Assembly (NCBI GenBank): GCA_949318235.1
Contig: OX439129.1
Span: 31,465,243-31,529,242 of the forward strand
Length of the DNA: 64,000 nt
Direction of reading: 5' to 3'
From: Ecdyonurus torrentis
Taxonomy: Eukaryota > Arthropoda > Insecta > Ephemeroptera > Heptageniidae
The notes below the pieces were generated by a model that had not been told where the DNA came from, searched no databases, and worked only from the letters and a program-made list of their open reading frames with translations. This document shows, piece by piece, positions 20,363-35,113 of this stretch. Each line of letters begins with the position of its first letter. Position 1 is the first letter of the stretch. The translations under genes were made by a program, and so were the position numbers.

Positions 20363-22920
20363 TAAAATACATTTTATGATAATTAATGCAATGTAATCAA
20401 GTGCTATTGCTAATCTTTTAACTGAACATCTGTTTGTTTCTCTGTCACTTCAGTTTACTATCCATTGTTGATGTTCATTTCTACTATAATGTTTCTCATG
20501 AACATTATAATTTATATCTCGTGATTATATATGTTTTACATTTGTTCCAATTGTATGTATATTATGCTTAAATAAAAATGTTATTTATATAAATTGTTAT
20601 ATGCATTGTATTATCTATAGCATTTTGTATCACAATGTAGCGTTAATGAGACTGTATTTGAGTTTCATAATAATTTGTTTTAAAAAAATTTTACAAAATG
20701 AAATGCTCTCCAATTAAAAAAATATATATAATATAATTTTTTTTAATAAACATTTCTTTTATTTTAAAAACTATATGCGTTGTGTTCAAACATTACTCAC
20801 ATTTCCTTGTCACTATTTATGTTTGTAATATTCGAGTAAAAACTGTGAAAGTAATACTAAATTAAAATATTAACGTTCAGTAGCCATGGCAACATGTTTT
20901 AATTACGAACACTAAAATCATAGCCTTGTATAATGGAGAATACTCTTCATTAGAATTAGAAACTAAGGGGACTTCTATTTAAACATGATAATTCCATAAA
21001 GTTTAAAATAAAATTTTAGATTTTACCAACTGAACAGTTAAGTGAAACAATTATAAATATTTTTGTATATAAACAAAGATAAAAATTACGTATTTAAATT
21101 CCAGGTAAATATTTAAATTAAAATTTTTACAGTATGTTGTCTCTAAATATTTTTTCAAAATAAACATAAGCATTTTCCCCCCCTTATTTTTACAATGAAA
21201 ATAATATAGTTTGACGTTTTTAGCTCCTGTTTAGCGCTTCACTTGTTTTTTGTTATTTTGTATCGTACTTGTGAAGGGTAAAATTTCAGAGTGGTACACG
21301 TCAACAATAATAATGAGAGTATATACCGAATAAATACAGATGTTCATTTGTTGTTTTGTTTTTGTTCACTAAACTAAAACTGCTGAATACAGTAGGGGCA
21401 TCAAAATTTACAAATTAACTAATTATTTTACAGCATTGTGATACTATGACTCAGCATATAAATAAATAAATATTTGCATTTAGTTGTGTAATTTTTACTT
21501 AAATATTTTGACAACACCAACTCATTTCAAACGTTCTAGTTTTAAATGAATTGAATACTAGATAATTACTTAATTTTGTTAACTAAAATAAATATTGAAA
21601 TAACAATTGAATTATTTAGTATTTAAACTAAAATTTCTGTAATTTAAAAATAACAAGCATAGTGTTTAAATTAAAATAATTTGTATTTAATTAATTAAAC
21701 AAAAAAAAAACGAGCTGGAATAATCAATTAATAATTATTGGGAACAAAAAGTACAATTTAACCTTAAATTGCAAGTAGAATTTATGTAATATATTTCAAG
21801 ACATACGTTTTTTTTTTTTCTTCCGAGTTATTTCTTTATTATTATTATTTTTTTTTTTGCTGTTGCTTTGCACATACAAATTTCATTTCTATAAATAACA
21901 CTTTAGCCTTCTTCTGTACTCTTTCCTCCAGAGAGTTCTGGTACTAATATTAATATATCAAATAACCACACTTTATACTTTTCACGGCAGCCCACAAAAA
22001 TACGAAACATTTTTTTCTATCATTATAACTTCTTTTTTACTAATTATTATTAGAAAATGAAATGATACAGTACTGTACTCTGTATAATAATTTTTTACTT
22101 TGTTTTAACTGCTTTTTAACACTTATGGTATAAAATAAAACTATTATTTTTCTTCTTCTTCTCCTTTTTAGATTTTTTTTTTTTTTAGATTATTGTAAAT
22201 TTTGCAACAAAGACTATGAAATATTAAATAAACTAAAACAAATATCATAACACATTTTATTTTAATTACTTAAATTTATAAGATAGTTAAAATCATGAAT
22301 CATATACACTATAAATGTTTAATTTGCAAACTTCCAATGAAACTTCTTGTTTTACTCTTCTTTAGTTAGAGAAATTTACTTTTTCTTAATGAAACATTTC
22401 AAATTAAGTATACATTAAATATATAAAGCTAGATCATAACATTAACTTAATAATATAAATGTATAAATTAAGTAATTCATGAGATTTAATAATGTAAAAT
22501 AAAATTTAACACCATTCAAAAATAACTATTTTAGTCTACATTGTTCCAGTTAAACAGTATAAATTTTCATTATTAAATATTATCAAGTAAAACTATAGAA
22601 ATGTGGTATGGAAACCTTTAATAAGATTTTAGAGTCAACCTCAATATATTTCATATAAATTTAATGATTTTTTTTTCTTTCAGTTTTTTAAGCGTATATA
22701 GTATGACACTTGTAACCAAAATTTAAAACAAACAAAAACATTAAGTAAAAGCCAAATGAAATATTTCAAAATGTGTAAAGTTGTCACACATCTACTTTAA
22801 AAATTATATTCATAGATATGATTTATTTTGACAAGGTTTTGAAGATGCTGAAAAGTTATAGAAAAAAAAATGTGAAGTGGAATATTTTATTTTTCAAGTT
22901 TTTATTATTATTATTATTTT
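20363..22920. other. AT-rich spacer
   Basis: About 2.5 kb of A/T-rich sequence with A, T and TTA runs. No gene, palindrome or repeat family is recognised. Confidence 0.55.
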
Positions 22921-23075
22921 GACGTTATAGCAATCAAACGTATGGAAACGTACATGTCCCTCATGTTAACGTTGTCAAGTGTAAGGGTGTCAAAGTCACT
23001 GGTTGACAGTCAAAGCTGAAGTTCGCTTTGACTTGGGACTGACACTTGCACACCCACACCGATTGCAGTAACGTC
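22921..23075. repeat. degenerate inverted repeat around a perfect hairpin
   Basis: Outer ends GACGTTATAGCAATC and GATTGCAGTAACGTC are inverted repeats matching at 13 of 15 positions. Inside is a perfect 9-bp hairpin, AGTCAAAGC/GCTTTGACT (23008-23033). The segment is more GC-rich than its surroundings. It looks like a decayed foldback or MITE, but target duplications are not visible. Confidence 0.5.
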
Positions 23076-23849
23076 ACTCAACACTTTTCAATCGTGTCTG
23101 TATCGTAATTTTTAATAATACAATATTAAAACACTCATTCTTTTATTAAATAATTATTGCTCATCGCTCTACGACCTGCTAATTTCTTGAGAGCAAAGGG
23201 GTTTGCCATACTCCTCAGGTGAAAACAAAAAGTCGTTTTTGTTTTTTTCGTACGATAATGTGGTTCTGTTGATAAAAAATATTTTGAAGAGACGTCAAAA
23301 TCAGTAGTAATACCAAACTATACTCTGGCAAAAAACAATAAGATTACAGATTTCTACAAACGGATCCATAACTTTTTCTCAAACAATTTTCTCTAAATAA
23401 AATCCAAAATTTTACAGGTGATCAATGTAATATTGAAGTAAATAACGTGTTACATTTTATTCCTATAACTTGATTAGAATCCGAGAAAAGGGGGTGCTTT
23501 TGGTTGAAATAACCTCTTATCTAGTTTTGGCAATGGTATAAGTTACCTGATTGTGTCATTTTGTCTTTTTGCCATTTCTATTGAGTCTATTATTTTATTA
23601 TTATTTGTTTACAATGATTGTTTCTACTAATAATTATTGCCTCTTATCCCACTTAATGTAATGTGATGTTTATTCTCCAACAAGAACGATAACGTGTATG
23701 TGGTTTTTAATAACATATAGCTATTCAAATAGCTATATGAATTCAGATTTTTTAAACTATATATATATTCACACGCTATATAACCATAACAACAGCGATA
23801 GTTGAAATTTAAAGTCTCCAGTGTCTTATTTATAGGAGGTTAGACTAAC
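23076..23849. other. AT-rich spacer with one palindrome
   Basis: Includes a perfect palindrome at 23714-23739 with 12-bp arms (CATATAGCTATT / AATAGCTATATG). Otherwise nothing is recognised. Confidence 0.55.
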
Positions 23850-24218
23850 TGGTATGGCCGAGTGGTAAAGGTAGCTGACTCGTAACTGTGTACACCTCAC
23901 CGAGAATAGGTTCAAGCCACTGCTGGGTGTATACGTGAAGTATGAGAGCACAACACGTTGCAAGATGCATGTTTACATGCATTCCATGACGACGCACAGC
24001 ATTCGAGAGGTGCATGATGGAAGTGATTGCACCGACCAGCCTGCCTAGAGGTTTCCACGGTTTCTCTAGGCTGTCATGGCGAATGACGGGCTGTGTACTT
24101 ACTAGGCCGTGGCCGGCCCGTGTGTGCTTTTCTATTAATTTGGAAAGTCCTTACCTTTCGATAAGACAATGTCTTGACTGGGACTGGGATTGGTGTAGCA
24201 TAATAACACAATATGACA

Positions 24219-24255
<37 letters not shown>
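23850..24255 (+). mobile_element. tRNA-derived SINE with poly(A) tail
   Basis: The head resembles a tRNA. An A box TGGCCGAGTGG (23855-23865) and a B box GGTTCAAGCC (23909-23918) form an RNA polymerase III internal promoter. The A-to-B spacing of 54 bp suits a long-variable-arm (Leu/Ser-like) tRNA ancestor. The body (about 23930-24210) is GC-rich, with a perfect hairpin GCCTAGAG/CTCTAGGC at 24043-24071. It could be one of the conserved SINE central domains, but I cannot name which. It ends in 34 A residues (24222-24255), as in LINE-mobilised SINEs. No clear target duplication is visible. The open frame at 24014 inside it is fortuitous. Confidence 0.82.
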
Positions 24256-24260
<5 letters not shown>

Positions 24261-25232
24261 ATAAATTAGATTTTAAGCAAAAGGAAACGTTTGTTTGATT
24301 ATTTTATCCTCTTTAAATATGAAAAAAAAAGTGGAAGTCTTTAACAGATCAAAGATATATATCTTTATAAAAATACATTTTTTAATTATAACGCTTAAAT
24401 AAACTTAAATAGAATTTAAATATTACATTATAGAATCAATCAATAAAATTGATTATGTAAAGAATTCTAAACTATTCATGAAATATCTTTTTAAAGAATA
24501 AAAAAAATCAAGTTTTCTCTTATTATACTCTATTGATTTATATCCTCATTAAAATAAATAAAATAAAACTTATGTAAAATATATTTGTAATAATTGAATG
24601 GGTCATCATTAATTTTTTATACCATACAGCAGCTGTTATTTTTTCTTTAGAAATAACCTCATTTAAATTAATAAAAAAAAATAACTATGTACTATATTAC
24701 CTTATTAAACGCAGATATACAGTATACAGGAAAAACTTTATTTTAATATATAATTACAAAAAATTATATCAGACTTCTAAAAATGCAAAGTTTTCATTTA
24801 ATTTAAAAAATTATATTTTTAAAAGTTTAATTTTAGCTTATGTTTATGAAGTATAAATTTATTTAACGTGGGTGGTTTGTAACATATATATTATTGCATT
24901 TTTTGCTTTGCTAAGAGTTTTTTTTTTAATAAATGTGATACGGTAGTATATTATTAAGTATATTATTTACAGCATTAGTAATATTTATATAATTCTACAA
25001 CTTTTTAAATCAAATTTATATTCAGCTTCATTTAATGTTCTTTCTTGTAATTTTTGTTGCTTCGATATTTCAAAATGAAAAATAAATCATATTTTCATGA
25101 TTTTCATTGTTTTTTCTCTCACTTATGGCTTGTTTACAATTCACATAAATCTTACGTGGAGATACAACAATCAATGTTATTTAAATTCTTGCGTGAACAT
25201 TATGTGAAATTACGCGTCATTGTGGACAGGGA
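24256..25232. other. AT-rich spacer
   Basis: No gene or repeat family is recognised. Confidence 0.55.
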
Positions 25233-25412
25233 GTCTGTTCCGTACGGCTTCAAGAGAAACTCGGTATCGAGAAAGGGCGCGTGGTTCACGAGTTCTCTAT
25301 AATAAAAAAGGGGGCTACGCCCCCTTTCTTGGTACCGAATTTCTCGTGAGTCACGAGAAATTCGGTACCAAGAAAGTGGGCGCAACCCCTCGTGAGGACT
25401 TACAGAACAGAC
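25233..25412. mobile_element. multi-palindromic foldback element
   Basis: The outer ends GTCTGTTCCGTA and TACAGAACAGAC are inverted repeats (11 of 12), extending outward as GGGnGTCTGTTC. Inside are a 24-bp-arm near-perfect hairpin (25326-25374, core TTGGTACCGAATTTCTCGTG), a small hairpin GGGGGC/GCCCCC (25311-25325) and a third direct copy of the same module near 25255 (CGGTATCGAGAAAG versus CGGTACCAAGAAAG). The module therefore occurs three times, twice forward and once inverted. No target duplication is evident. It is strongly GC-rich for this window. Frames on both strands across it are by-products of the palindromy. Confidence 0.7.
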
Positions 25413-28400
25413 CCCCAGGTCTCAACACACATGCACATGTAACAATACATCGCTAAAAGCGTTTGTGCAGGTTATTTCAATATTATTCGTTTAATTTTGT
25501 AAAATGGCATTGCTAAAAGATGATTTAATTATAATGATATTTTATGTAAATAACTCACTACTTAATTTTAAGATAGTATTTATATATTTAAGCATTATGG
25601 ACATTAAAACACATTTTTCATGCATTTGATGTCTATATAATAAATTATTATGTTCTAATTTTAATAAACATTAGTCTTGAAACAAAAATAACGATATATA
25701 ATTTTTGTTTTTATCATTACCATATTTCATTAAGTTGCTCGTTATTATTTATGGTGAAATTATTTTCAGAGAATGGGAAAACCAAAACCATTTTAATAAA
25801 AGTTATATAATGTATAAATTTTATCACTTTAAAAATAGTACTCAAACAATATAATCAAGGTTACTCACAAAAAATAAAAAGAGAAAGAAAGAAAATCATT
25901 CTTTTGCGTTTTATATGTTTGTAAAATACCTGAATTTCAATTTTAATTAATTATAATGTTGTTGTTTTTAGTAAAAATTGTAATTAAAAAGTAAATTAAT
26001 AAAAGCAAAACAAAAGAAGGAATTTTTATGCAGTTGTATTTCTTTCTTTGTAGTTCAAATAAATTTGAAGATTAATGCCTTCAAGCTTTTTATATTACTT
26101 TACAAATTTTTTTGGAGTGGGTTGCCTAAAGGTTAGCTTTTTAATTTAAAAATTTTAACACGTTACTAATGGCGTGAAACTTGAAACTTTTATATCATAT
26201 ATTTTAATATATATTATACTTTTGCTTCTATTAAAAAGCAAAATATATAGTACTGCAACATTTTTGCAGTTCTTTATTATATACAATATGTTGTATTTAA
26301 TATCTTTTTTATATATTATATAATTATAGCAATTCGTAATAATAAAAAAAATAATAACTCAGTAATAAAATATTTTACTTTCCACAATTTTTATTGCATA
26401 AAAAAAGATATATTATTGATAAAACACCAATGAAAAAGAACGAAATTTGTGTTATTGCTATAATAAATTGATATTGACATTTCAGTTATATGCAAAAAGC
26501 ATGAGAATGCTTTTTTTATGTCCGAACTTTGAAACAAATATATTTGAAATCAAAAATAGAAAATACCTGCCAAGAAATTTTAGGTCATTCAAAAAAAAAA
26601 AAAAAAAAAAAAAAAAAGCAGAAGAAAGTCAATTTAAAATTTTATAGTTTTTTTTTTTCATATATTATTTATTTATTTCCATTATGTATAAATACTATTT
26701 TTTTTTTAACTTTGATAACAAAATGTTAAACAAATTTCTATGCACAGAAAAGATAATAAGTTAATACCTCTGCCTGTACTGAGGTATGATATTTATCAAA
26801 ACACTTTACAATATATGTTCATACATAAATCAAGCTAAATAGAGATAAAACTTTTTTACAACTCTGTAATTTATATATACGAATAAAAAAAAAAGGGAAA
26901 TATATTATATTCTCTGTATAGACCATCTGTCGAACTTAAAGTATGCGGTACTTTACGTATATGGTGATTAAAGTTTAAATGTCAGAGATTCTTTTATGAT
27001 TTTTTTTTACCATGTAAAATGTTGAGCAGTAATATAAAAAAAAAGTACGCAGTAAGCTGTATTGATGAACATGGAACAACAATGCAAGGACTAGAGGCGC
27101 TACGACTTCAATTTGTTAATAGAACATGACATATTAATCATTTACTATAAAAATAAATAAATAAACAAAGAATCCTTTTTCTCTATATCTTAATACTTTT
27201 TTATCCTCTCCTTTTATACTATAAATGCTTTGGTTAAAACTTTGCTGCGGAAATTTAAATTAATGGGATTTTATTTTTGTAGTTTCTGCAATTAATTTTA
27301 ATTTTTAATATTTTATTTTCATTTTATTGATCAAATGATCATTTTCTACAAATAAAAATAGAGTTTTGATATTAAATAAGAAGAACTTCTTTGTAAATAA
27401 TTAAAATAACGACAATTTAGTACACGCAGTTTACTAAATTTAGACTATGTATAATAATTTTAGATATATATATTTTTTTTATTAAGGATTATAAATTAGA
27501 TTTTAAATTTTACTGATACAATGAAAATAAGACGCGTATACTGTAGGAGTCTTAAAAAAAATGATTGCCAAATCTAGTGTGTATTCATCATAATTTTTTT
27601 TTTTTTTAATATAGTAATTCGCAATTTTTTGAACACTTAAAAAAAAATGTCTCCAGTTTAACGTATACTAATTCGTGTGTTAAATTGGTTAAATTGATGT
27701 TAGCTGTTGACACTTTAGCAATGGATTGGCGGCAGGCGGGCTAGACTGATTTAAAAACACACACCCGTCCTCAGCTCTTAGTCTTTAAGCCAAATATTAC
27801 ACTTCTACGTCGCTCAAAATTCTTTCATCTTGATATATTTTTAGCATATAACATCATACAATAATAAACTTAATCTTTTTTTTTTTTTTTTTTTTTAATG
27901 TAAACAATCGCTTCTTTTTTTTATTTATTATTTTTGAACCAAATTCAATTAATTTAAAATATTTTTTTTACATTAACAGTAGGTTCATAAAATAATTTAT
28001 ATTTACGTTATTTATAAATTTTGTATTTCACAGTACATTTAACTTATTACTCATTTTATGTTGTATGGAAAAAATTTGTTTATGATGAATTATACACTTT
28101 AAATTATCAATTAAAATTATATATTTTATTATTTAATTAACTTTATGATTACATTAAAAATTGTTTTTTTTTTTTGTTTTTTTTTTTACTTTACTTTATT
28201 GCAAATAATAGTTATATTAATAAAAGTTATATTATGATATAAATTTATTTTTGAAATAATGTTAGGTGATATAAATTATTTTTTTATTTTGTACCAAATA
28301 ACAGTACAAAATGTATATTTTATCTTTAAAATTTTCATTACTTTTTACTTTTATTTCAGTTGTTTAATTACACCAATGTCAATAAAACTATAGCCGAACA

Positions 28401-28999
28401 CTGTAAGACTTAAACACAAAAAGCTTCTTAAAAAGAGAAAAAAAAAATGGCAAAGAAGAGAAAAAGTTAAATACATTTAAGGATTGAAAGATTACATGTT
28501 CGTGTAATACATGAAATTGCTCTTTTAAACTCGTATAAATATATTGCAAAAATCAGCAAGTAAAAAGTTTGATTCTCCAATTCTGAATAAAACGAGCAAC
28601 AGTAAATTGGATTGGAATCGAAAACTAACTTCTGTCATTGATCTAGATAGTTTAGTTTAACTGCCTTAAAGGGGTAAAAAAAAATGAAAGTTGTAAATAA
28701 CAGTAACTATAGATATAAAAAACTTTTTTAACAGCTCAAAAATAGTTCAATAACCTCAAGTAAATTTATTAAGTATGATTTTATAATATTTTATATGAAT
28801 ATATGATTATATATTCACACACACACATTTATGTATGAAAATATATATTAAATCGTGTCATTTTTGTTACTTGATCCTTCAAAATATCCTTGCAGTCACG
28901 TTTTGTTCTAAAAGATTTTCTCTTATCAGCTTGGTCCATTCAGTTTGCTTGTTCAGCATCCAAAACTCAACTTGGCTTTCTGTTTTTCGCTTCACTTAC
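25413..28999. other. AT-rich region
   Basis: Mostly featureless. Homopolymers include A27 at 26591-26617 and a T run near 27878-27896. A somewhat GC-rich patch lies at 27715-27780. A short non-background frame lies at about 27040-27125 (includes DEHGTTMQGLEALRLQF), too short to call. Confidence 0.5.
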
Positions 29000-29082
29000 T
29001 TTTAGAAAGATGTGTTCGTAACATGTCATGTGAAACAGTACAAAAGAAAATAGACTACTGTCTTTCATGCAATCAAAAGCCA
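29000..29082 (-). other. exon-like segment, unrecognised
   Basis: On the minus strand a run of 26 T followed by ACAG (acceptor AG complementary to 29083-29084) precedes an 83-nt segment. That segment is open in one frame (27 codons, with FDCMKDSSLFSFVLFHMTCY) and ends before GTAAGT (complement of 28994-28999), a consensus splice donor. Just beyond, to 28868, a second frame of 38 codons reads WMLNKQTEWTKLIRENLLEQ and ends in a stop. It could be an exon, a frameshifted gene remnant or chance. No family is recognised. Confidence 0.2.
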
Positions 29083-29086
29083 CTGT

Positions 29087-29112
29087 AAAAAAAAAAAAAA
29101 AAAAAAAAAAAA
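29087..29112. repeat. poly(A)26
   Basis: Twenty-six A residues. On the minus strand it acts as a polypyrimidine tract next to the ACAG noted for 29000-29082. Confidence 0.95.
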
Positions 29113-29915
29113 GTGGATTCGTTTAAAACGGCACAAGAAATTTTTAATATAAAATAAAAAACTTTCTGATATATCACAATATGGGAAAAATACATACAAA
29201 CATAAAAACCTTGCCTTAGTATACTATAATTCATCATTTGTTTTAAATTAAATAAAACATGAGTGAGAAACTCTTATTTATTTAAGACATCCTCCGCCCT
29301 CTTAAGAGTATTAAAAAAATATAATGTTAAGTATTTGTCTTATACACTTAAAACTTTATTAATAACAAGTTGTTGGTTTAAATATGAATATTTTTATATT
29401 TTATCGTTTACTTCAAGATACGTACATAATTTATAAACAAAAAGATCACGCGGATATAATTTTTATTTGCAACAGGTTACAATCCATTTCAGTAATAATT
29501 TTTAGATAGATGTGGGAAAGGGGAAAAAATAACAAGCCTTTTTTTATATAAATATATATACATTCACAGTTGTATAAGCATTAATTAGTAAGCTTACGTA
29601 TTGTAGCTAACTTATGCATAAAATTGCGTGTTTGACATAATGGACCTTTTTTTCCCCCTCGACATTAATTGCTATGGTATACGTTTTTGTTATAATATTT
29701 ATAGTAGTTTAACATTCGATTGTGAAATTGTATATATCATATAATTTAATATACTTTAACTTTTCAGTAATATTTATGTCATTTAAAATAAAATATTCAA
29801 ATATACATACTCTTCACACCATACCTAAAAATTAATTATAACTTTTAATATGGTGTAATGTAAAATATATAAATTTATAACTCTTTTTAATGTGTTTAAA
29901 CAACAAAAAAATAGC
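29113..29915. other. AT-rich spacer
   Basis: Nothing recognised. Confidence 0.55.
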
Positions 29916-30090
29916 TATTGACTAATAAAGGGACAACTGTTTTGAGGCTGACTATAAGCTATAAGCGATTTCACTCACATCCACTTCCGTTTCGACGTAC
30001 TGCACATGCGTCGTAAGTAGAAATGGAAGCGGATGTATGCGAAATCACTTATAGTCGTCCTCCAAACAGTTGTTCCTTTATTAGTCAATA
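29916..30090. mobile_element. full-length hairpin MITE with TA ends
   Basis: TTGACTAATAAAGG... at the left and ...CCTTTATTAGTCAA at the right are inverted repeats, and the pairing continues through nearly the whole 171-bp element (29918-30088). It includes ACTATAAGC and ACATCCACTTCC blocks and a central GTCGTAAGTAG region. TA lies immediately outside both ends (29916-29917 and 30089-30090), fitting a Tc1/mariner-type TA duplication. The interior is GC-richer than the flanks and has no coding capacity. Confidence 0.85.
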
Positions 30091-31666
30091 TTCAAAAGAA
30101 TTGAAATCAAAAGAGATGATATGAAATAATAGAAAAAAAAATCTAGAAATAAGTGATTTAATTTACGTTAATTTTATATAGCTGTATAATAATGGTATAT
30201 GGAACATGATGATTTTAAAAATCTCCAATACATTCATTTTTTTCAAACTTTATTAGAATTAAAAATATATAATACATTATCGTTTACTAGTACTGTACAA
30301 GTACAATCGAGTAATGAAATTTCTATAGCGTGATTACAAAAATAGTTTGATATTATAAAGTTTGAAGGGGTAACATTTATAAAGCAGGCAAACACTGTTT
30401 TCATATTGCTGTCTTACATCTCTAAAGTTTTCTCATTAAGTATGCATATTAATCAAATTGATTACATGCAAAATGCAGCATAAGTAAATGCTCATTTTTA
30501 CCCCTTTTAAATATAATATGAAGTTTATGCTTGAATTTGCATCTTATTTTAGAATATGTAAATTTGTTGAAAAAGAAATATATATATTGCTGCTTCAACA
30601 TTCAAAATAAAATTTCAAAAAAATAATGTTCATGTTTTTTATATTACTTTTAAAGCAAGAAAATTTGTTATATTGTTGCATATATTTTTCTCGTGCTTTT
30701 GTTTGTTTACGAGTTAAAATTTTGAATCTTTTACACAAACATTTCAAAATAAAATATATCTTAAAATATTAAAATATGTGTATATTAGAGTGTTTTTAAT
30801 GTAAATATAAAGTTATACTGTAATTAAAATTATTTTATATTACCAACACTGTATATAAAATAGCGTAATAATAAATTTAAATTAAAAAATATACACATAA
30901 AATGTTAAAACGTAAATAACAGTTTGCTTTTTTTATTTATTTTTTTTATTTTATTTATTTATTTTTTTTTTTTTACATACATTTACAATTTAATTCTGTT
31001 GAAAAAAAATACAACGCTTTGTGCTGTAATACGTATACGTGCAAATAGTTTTAATTGCTTTAGTAAAAAAAAACTGTTTTCAAAACTATAACACTAACAA
31101 CACTTATGGAAATTAATAATTTATGATTGCATATTGTAGTAAAAAACTTTTTGTTTTGTTTTGTTTTTATTTTTTACTGAAACTATATAAAAAAGAAGAA
31201 GTTATTATTGCCAATATTAAAATATACATAAATAAAGTATAATTAATTCAGTATTCAATTAGGATACCTTTTTCATTATTAATTATATAAATACAGTTAA
31301 ATTAGTAAAATTGATAATATAAAATGTGTTTTATTTTGCTAGTGCATAAAAATTAAAATATCATATATTTGTACAGCCACGTATTAGCGTGCAGATGCTA
31401 ATATAGCAGAAACTGCAGTGAATAAAACTCTATAATTATCATTTAGACAAATTTTATTAAAACAACTACAAATATTATTAATTTATATTATAAGTAGTTA
31501 TTTGTTGCTCATGCTTTCAAAAATTGTGTTATTTGTATCCTGTTGTATATGCAACTGGTTGAATATATATACACAACAAATTGCATATCTGTAAGGGGTT
31601 TATCACTATCGTTAATAAAAATTATATGTATATAAATTCTATGTATGTGTTTATGTGTTTATGTGT

Positions 31667-31669
<3 letters not shown>
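30091..31669. other. AT-rich spacer
   Basis: No gene or inverted repeat is recognised. Confidence 0.55.
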
Positions 31670-31723
<54 letters not shown>

Positions 31724-31746
31724 GCACACACACACACACACACACA
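31670..31746. repeat. (TA)n-(CA)n compound microsatellite
   Basis: TA (31670-31722) followed by CG and then CA (31724-31746). Confidence 0.96.
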
Positions 31747-31904
31747 TACTGTATATACAAACATTACGAGTTTTTAAACAACTTTAATAAATTATTTTAT
31801 TACAATTTTAGCTTTCATTTGCACCCAGATATATTGATTCAAGTGGCTTTAATACATTACTCGTATTCAACAGAATTTATTTCAAGTGTAACGTTTACGT
31901 ATTC

Positions 31905-31908
<4 letters not shown>

Positions 31909-31959
<51 letters not shown>
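31909..31959. repeat. (GA)25 microsatellite
   Basis: Pure AG/GA tract. Confidence 0.96.
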
Positions 31960-33510
<1,551 letters not shown>

Positions 33511-35113
33511 TAAAGTTCTGACATTTATTTAATATTCACAATTCTACTTAAATTTATTGAATGCAAATTGATATAAAAATGAAGCTTGGTCTTTTCATGT
33601 TTTATAAAAATTATAATATTTTATTCCGTTTTTATTTTTTAAACAAATAACACAAAACAAATATTTAAACTAGTTAACATTTTGTTGTTATTTATGTATG
33701 TTGTAGGTAAAACAATTTTTTTGTCAAGTTTTAGTACGGATTAAATAAAAAAATACTTCAACAATATTGAAGTTGGTTATTTGTTTTTATTTCGTTAAAA
33801 ATATGGTTTATTAATTTACACAATATAAACAAATTTTTTTACACTAAAAATATTATACAAAAATTAAAATTTTAATATATTTTATTATGCTTTGAGGTAA
33901 AAAAAAAAGCTTGATTATTTAAATGAGGTCTTTCAAAAGAAATTTTTATAATTCGTTAAGTATATAAAGTGTTATAGTTTTTTTTATATATAATATATAT
34001 ATATATATTGATTTTGGAAAAAACTATGAAATATAATAAAATTGTAATAATTATAACTTTTATCTTTGGGAAAAAATATTTTTGTAAAAAAAGGAGACAT
34101 TTCTTATAAATGATGAGGAAAAACAGAACTAATATCAGTGCGGATGATGAATAATTTTTTAGTAAGAAAAATGTTAGATCAAAAGTCAACGAAAAAATAA
34201 CATTTTTTAATATAATGACTAATGATTCATATATGAAATAAAAAATAGAGGATATAAATAGAATTATTTATTACTTATTTATTTATATGAAAGTACACTT
34301 TTTTTTATACATTTTTGTGTCTGGGTTTTTGTTACGATATAACGTTGCGTATTATACTGCGCCTTAAGTAAAGAATGTTCCTCCTTTCCTTCGTTACTCG
34401 TTTGTCAGTTCGTCTTCGTCACTCACAAAACGACGTGATGTTATTTGCTTGCTGTCTCAACAGTGCAAATATATATATATTCGATGATATGTGATAAGAA
34501 AAAAAAAAAGTCAAGAACCAAATATATTTTATGCTATCAAAAGCTATGCAACCGTTTTATCACACATTTTTCTCCAGGCTGCTATTGCTGTTCAAATGTT
34601 TTTTTTTTTTTACAATTTTTTATTCCATTACAAAGATTTATTTACAAATAGAGTTTTTTTTACAACCCAACAAGAATTTGTATTTCCTACAGTCGAAATT
34701 TATATACGAAATATATGAAAATCTCAATTTAGCTCAAATAAAGTTTGAATGTAAAATGCAATTTCTTTTTGCTTCATTTGTACGCTAACAGAAATCATAT
34801 TTGAAGTATCATTGAAAAAAAAAATGTATATATAAAATTAAAGCCCTGAAAGCTTTAAAATCGCACAAAAAAATCGAACGTTAAATTAAAAAGCAGTCAA
34901 AAATTGCTTATATATGTAAAGCTGTTTTTTTTTAAATTTTTATTGTATTAAAGAAATATTTTTTATGTCATTTTATCAATACAATTATAAATAAACAAAA
35001 AATACTAAATGTTTTTTGTAGCTTTTTTTTTTTTTTTTTTTTTTTATCTTTCATATTTTGAGTAAAAATAAAAATAAAATCTATATAAATTTTTCTTGGT
35101 TGAACAAATTTAG
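33511..35113. other. AT-rich spacer
   Basis: A GC-richer stretch at 34340-34460 (with CGTTACTCG and CGTCTTCGTC) has no coherent frame or inverted repeat. The rest is background. Confidence 0.5.

Noticed and set aside
23850..23935. Functional tRNA gene
   Set aside because: A and B boxes are present but the cloverleaf is poor and the unit continues into a SINE body with poly(A).
24014..24298. 94-codon frame
   Set aside because: Runs through the SINE body and its poly(A) tail.
26591..26617. Poly(A) run as the tail of a retrocopy
   Set aside because: Upstream sequence is AT background with no coding-like or repeat-like body.
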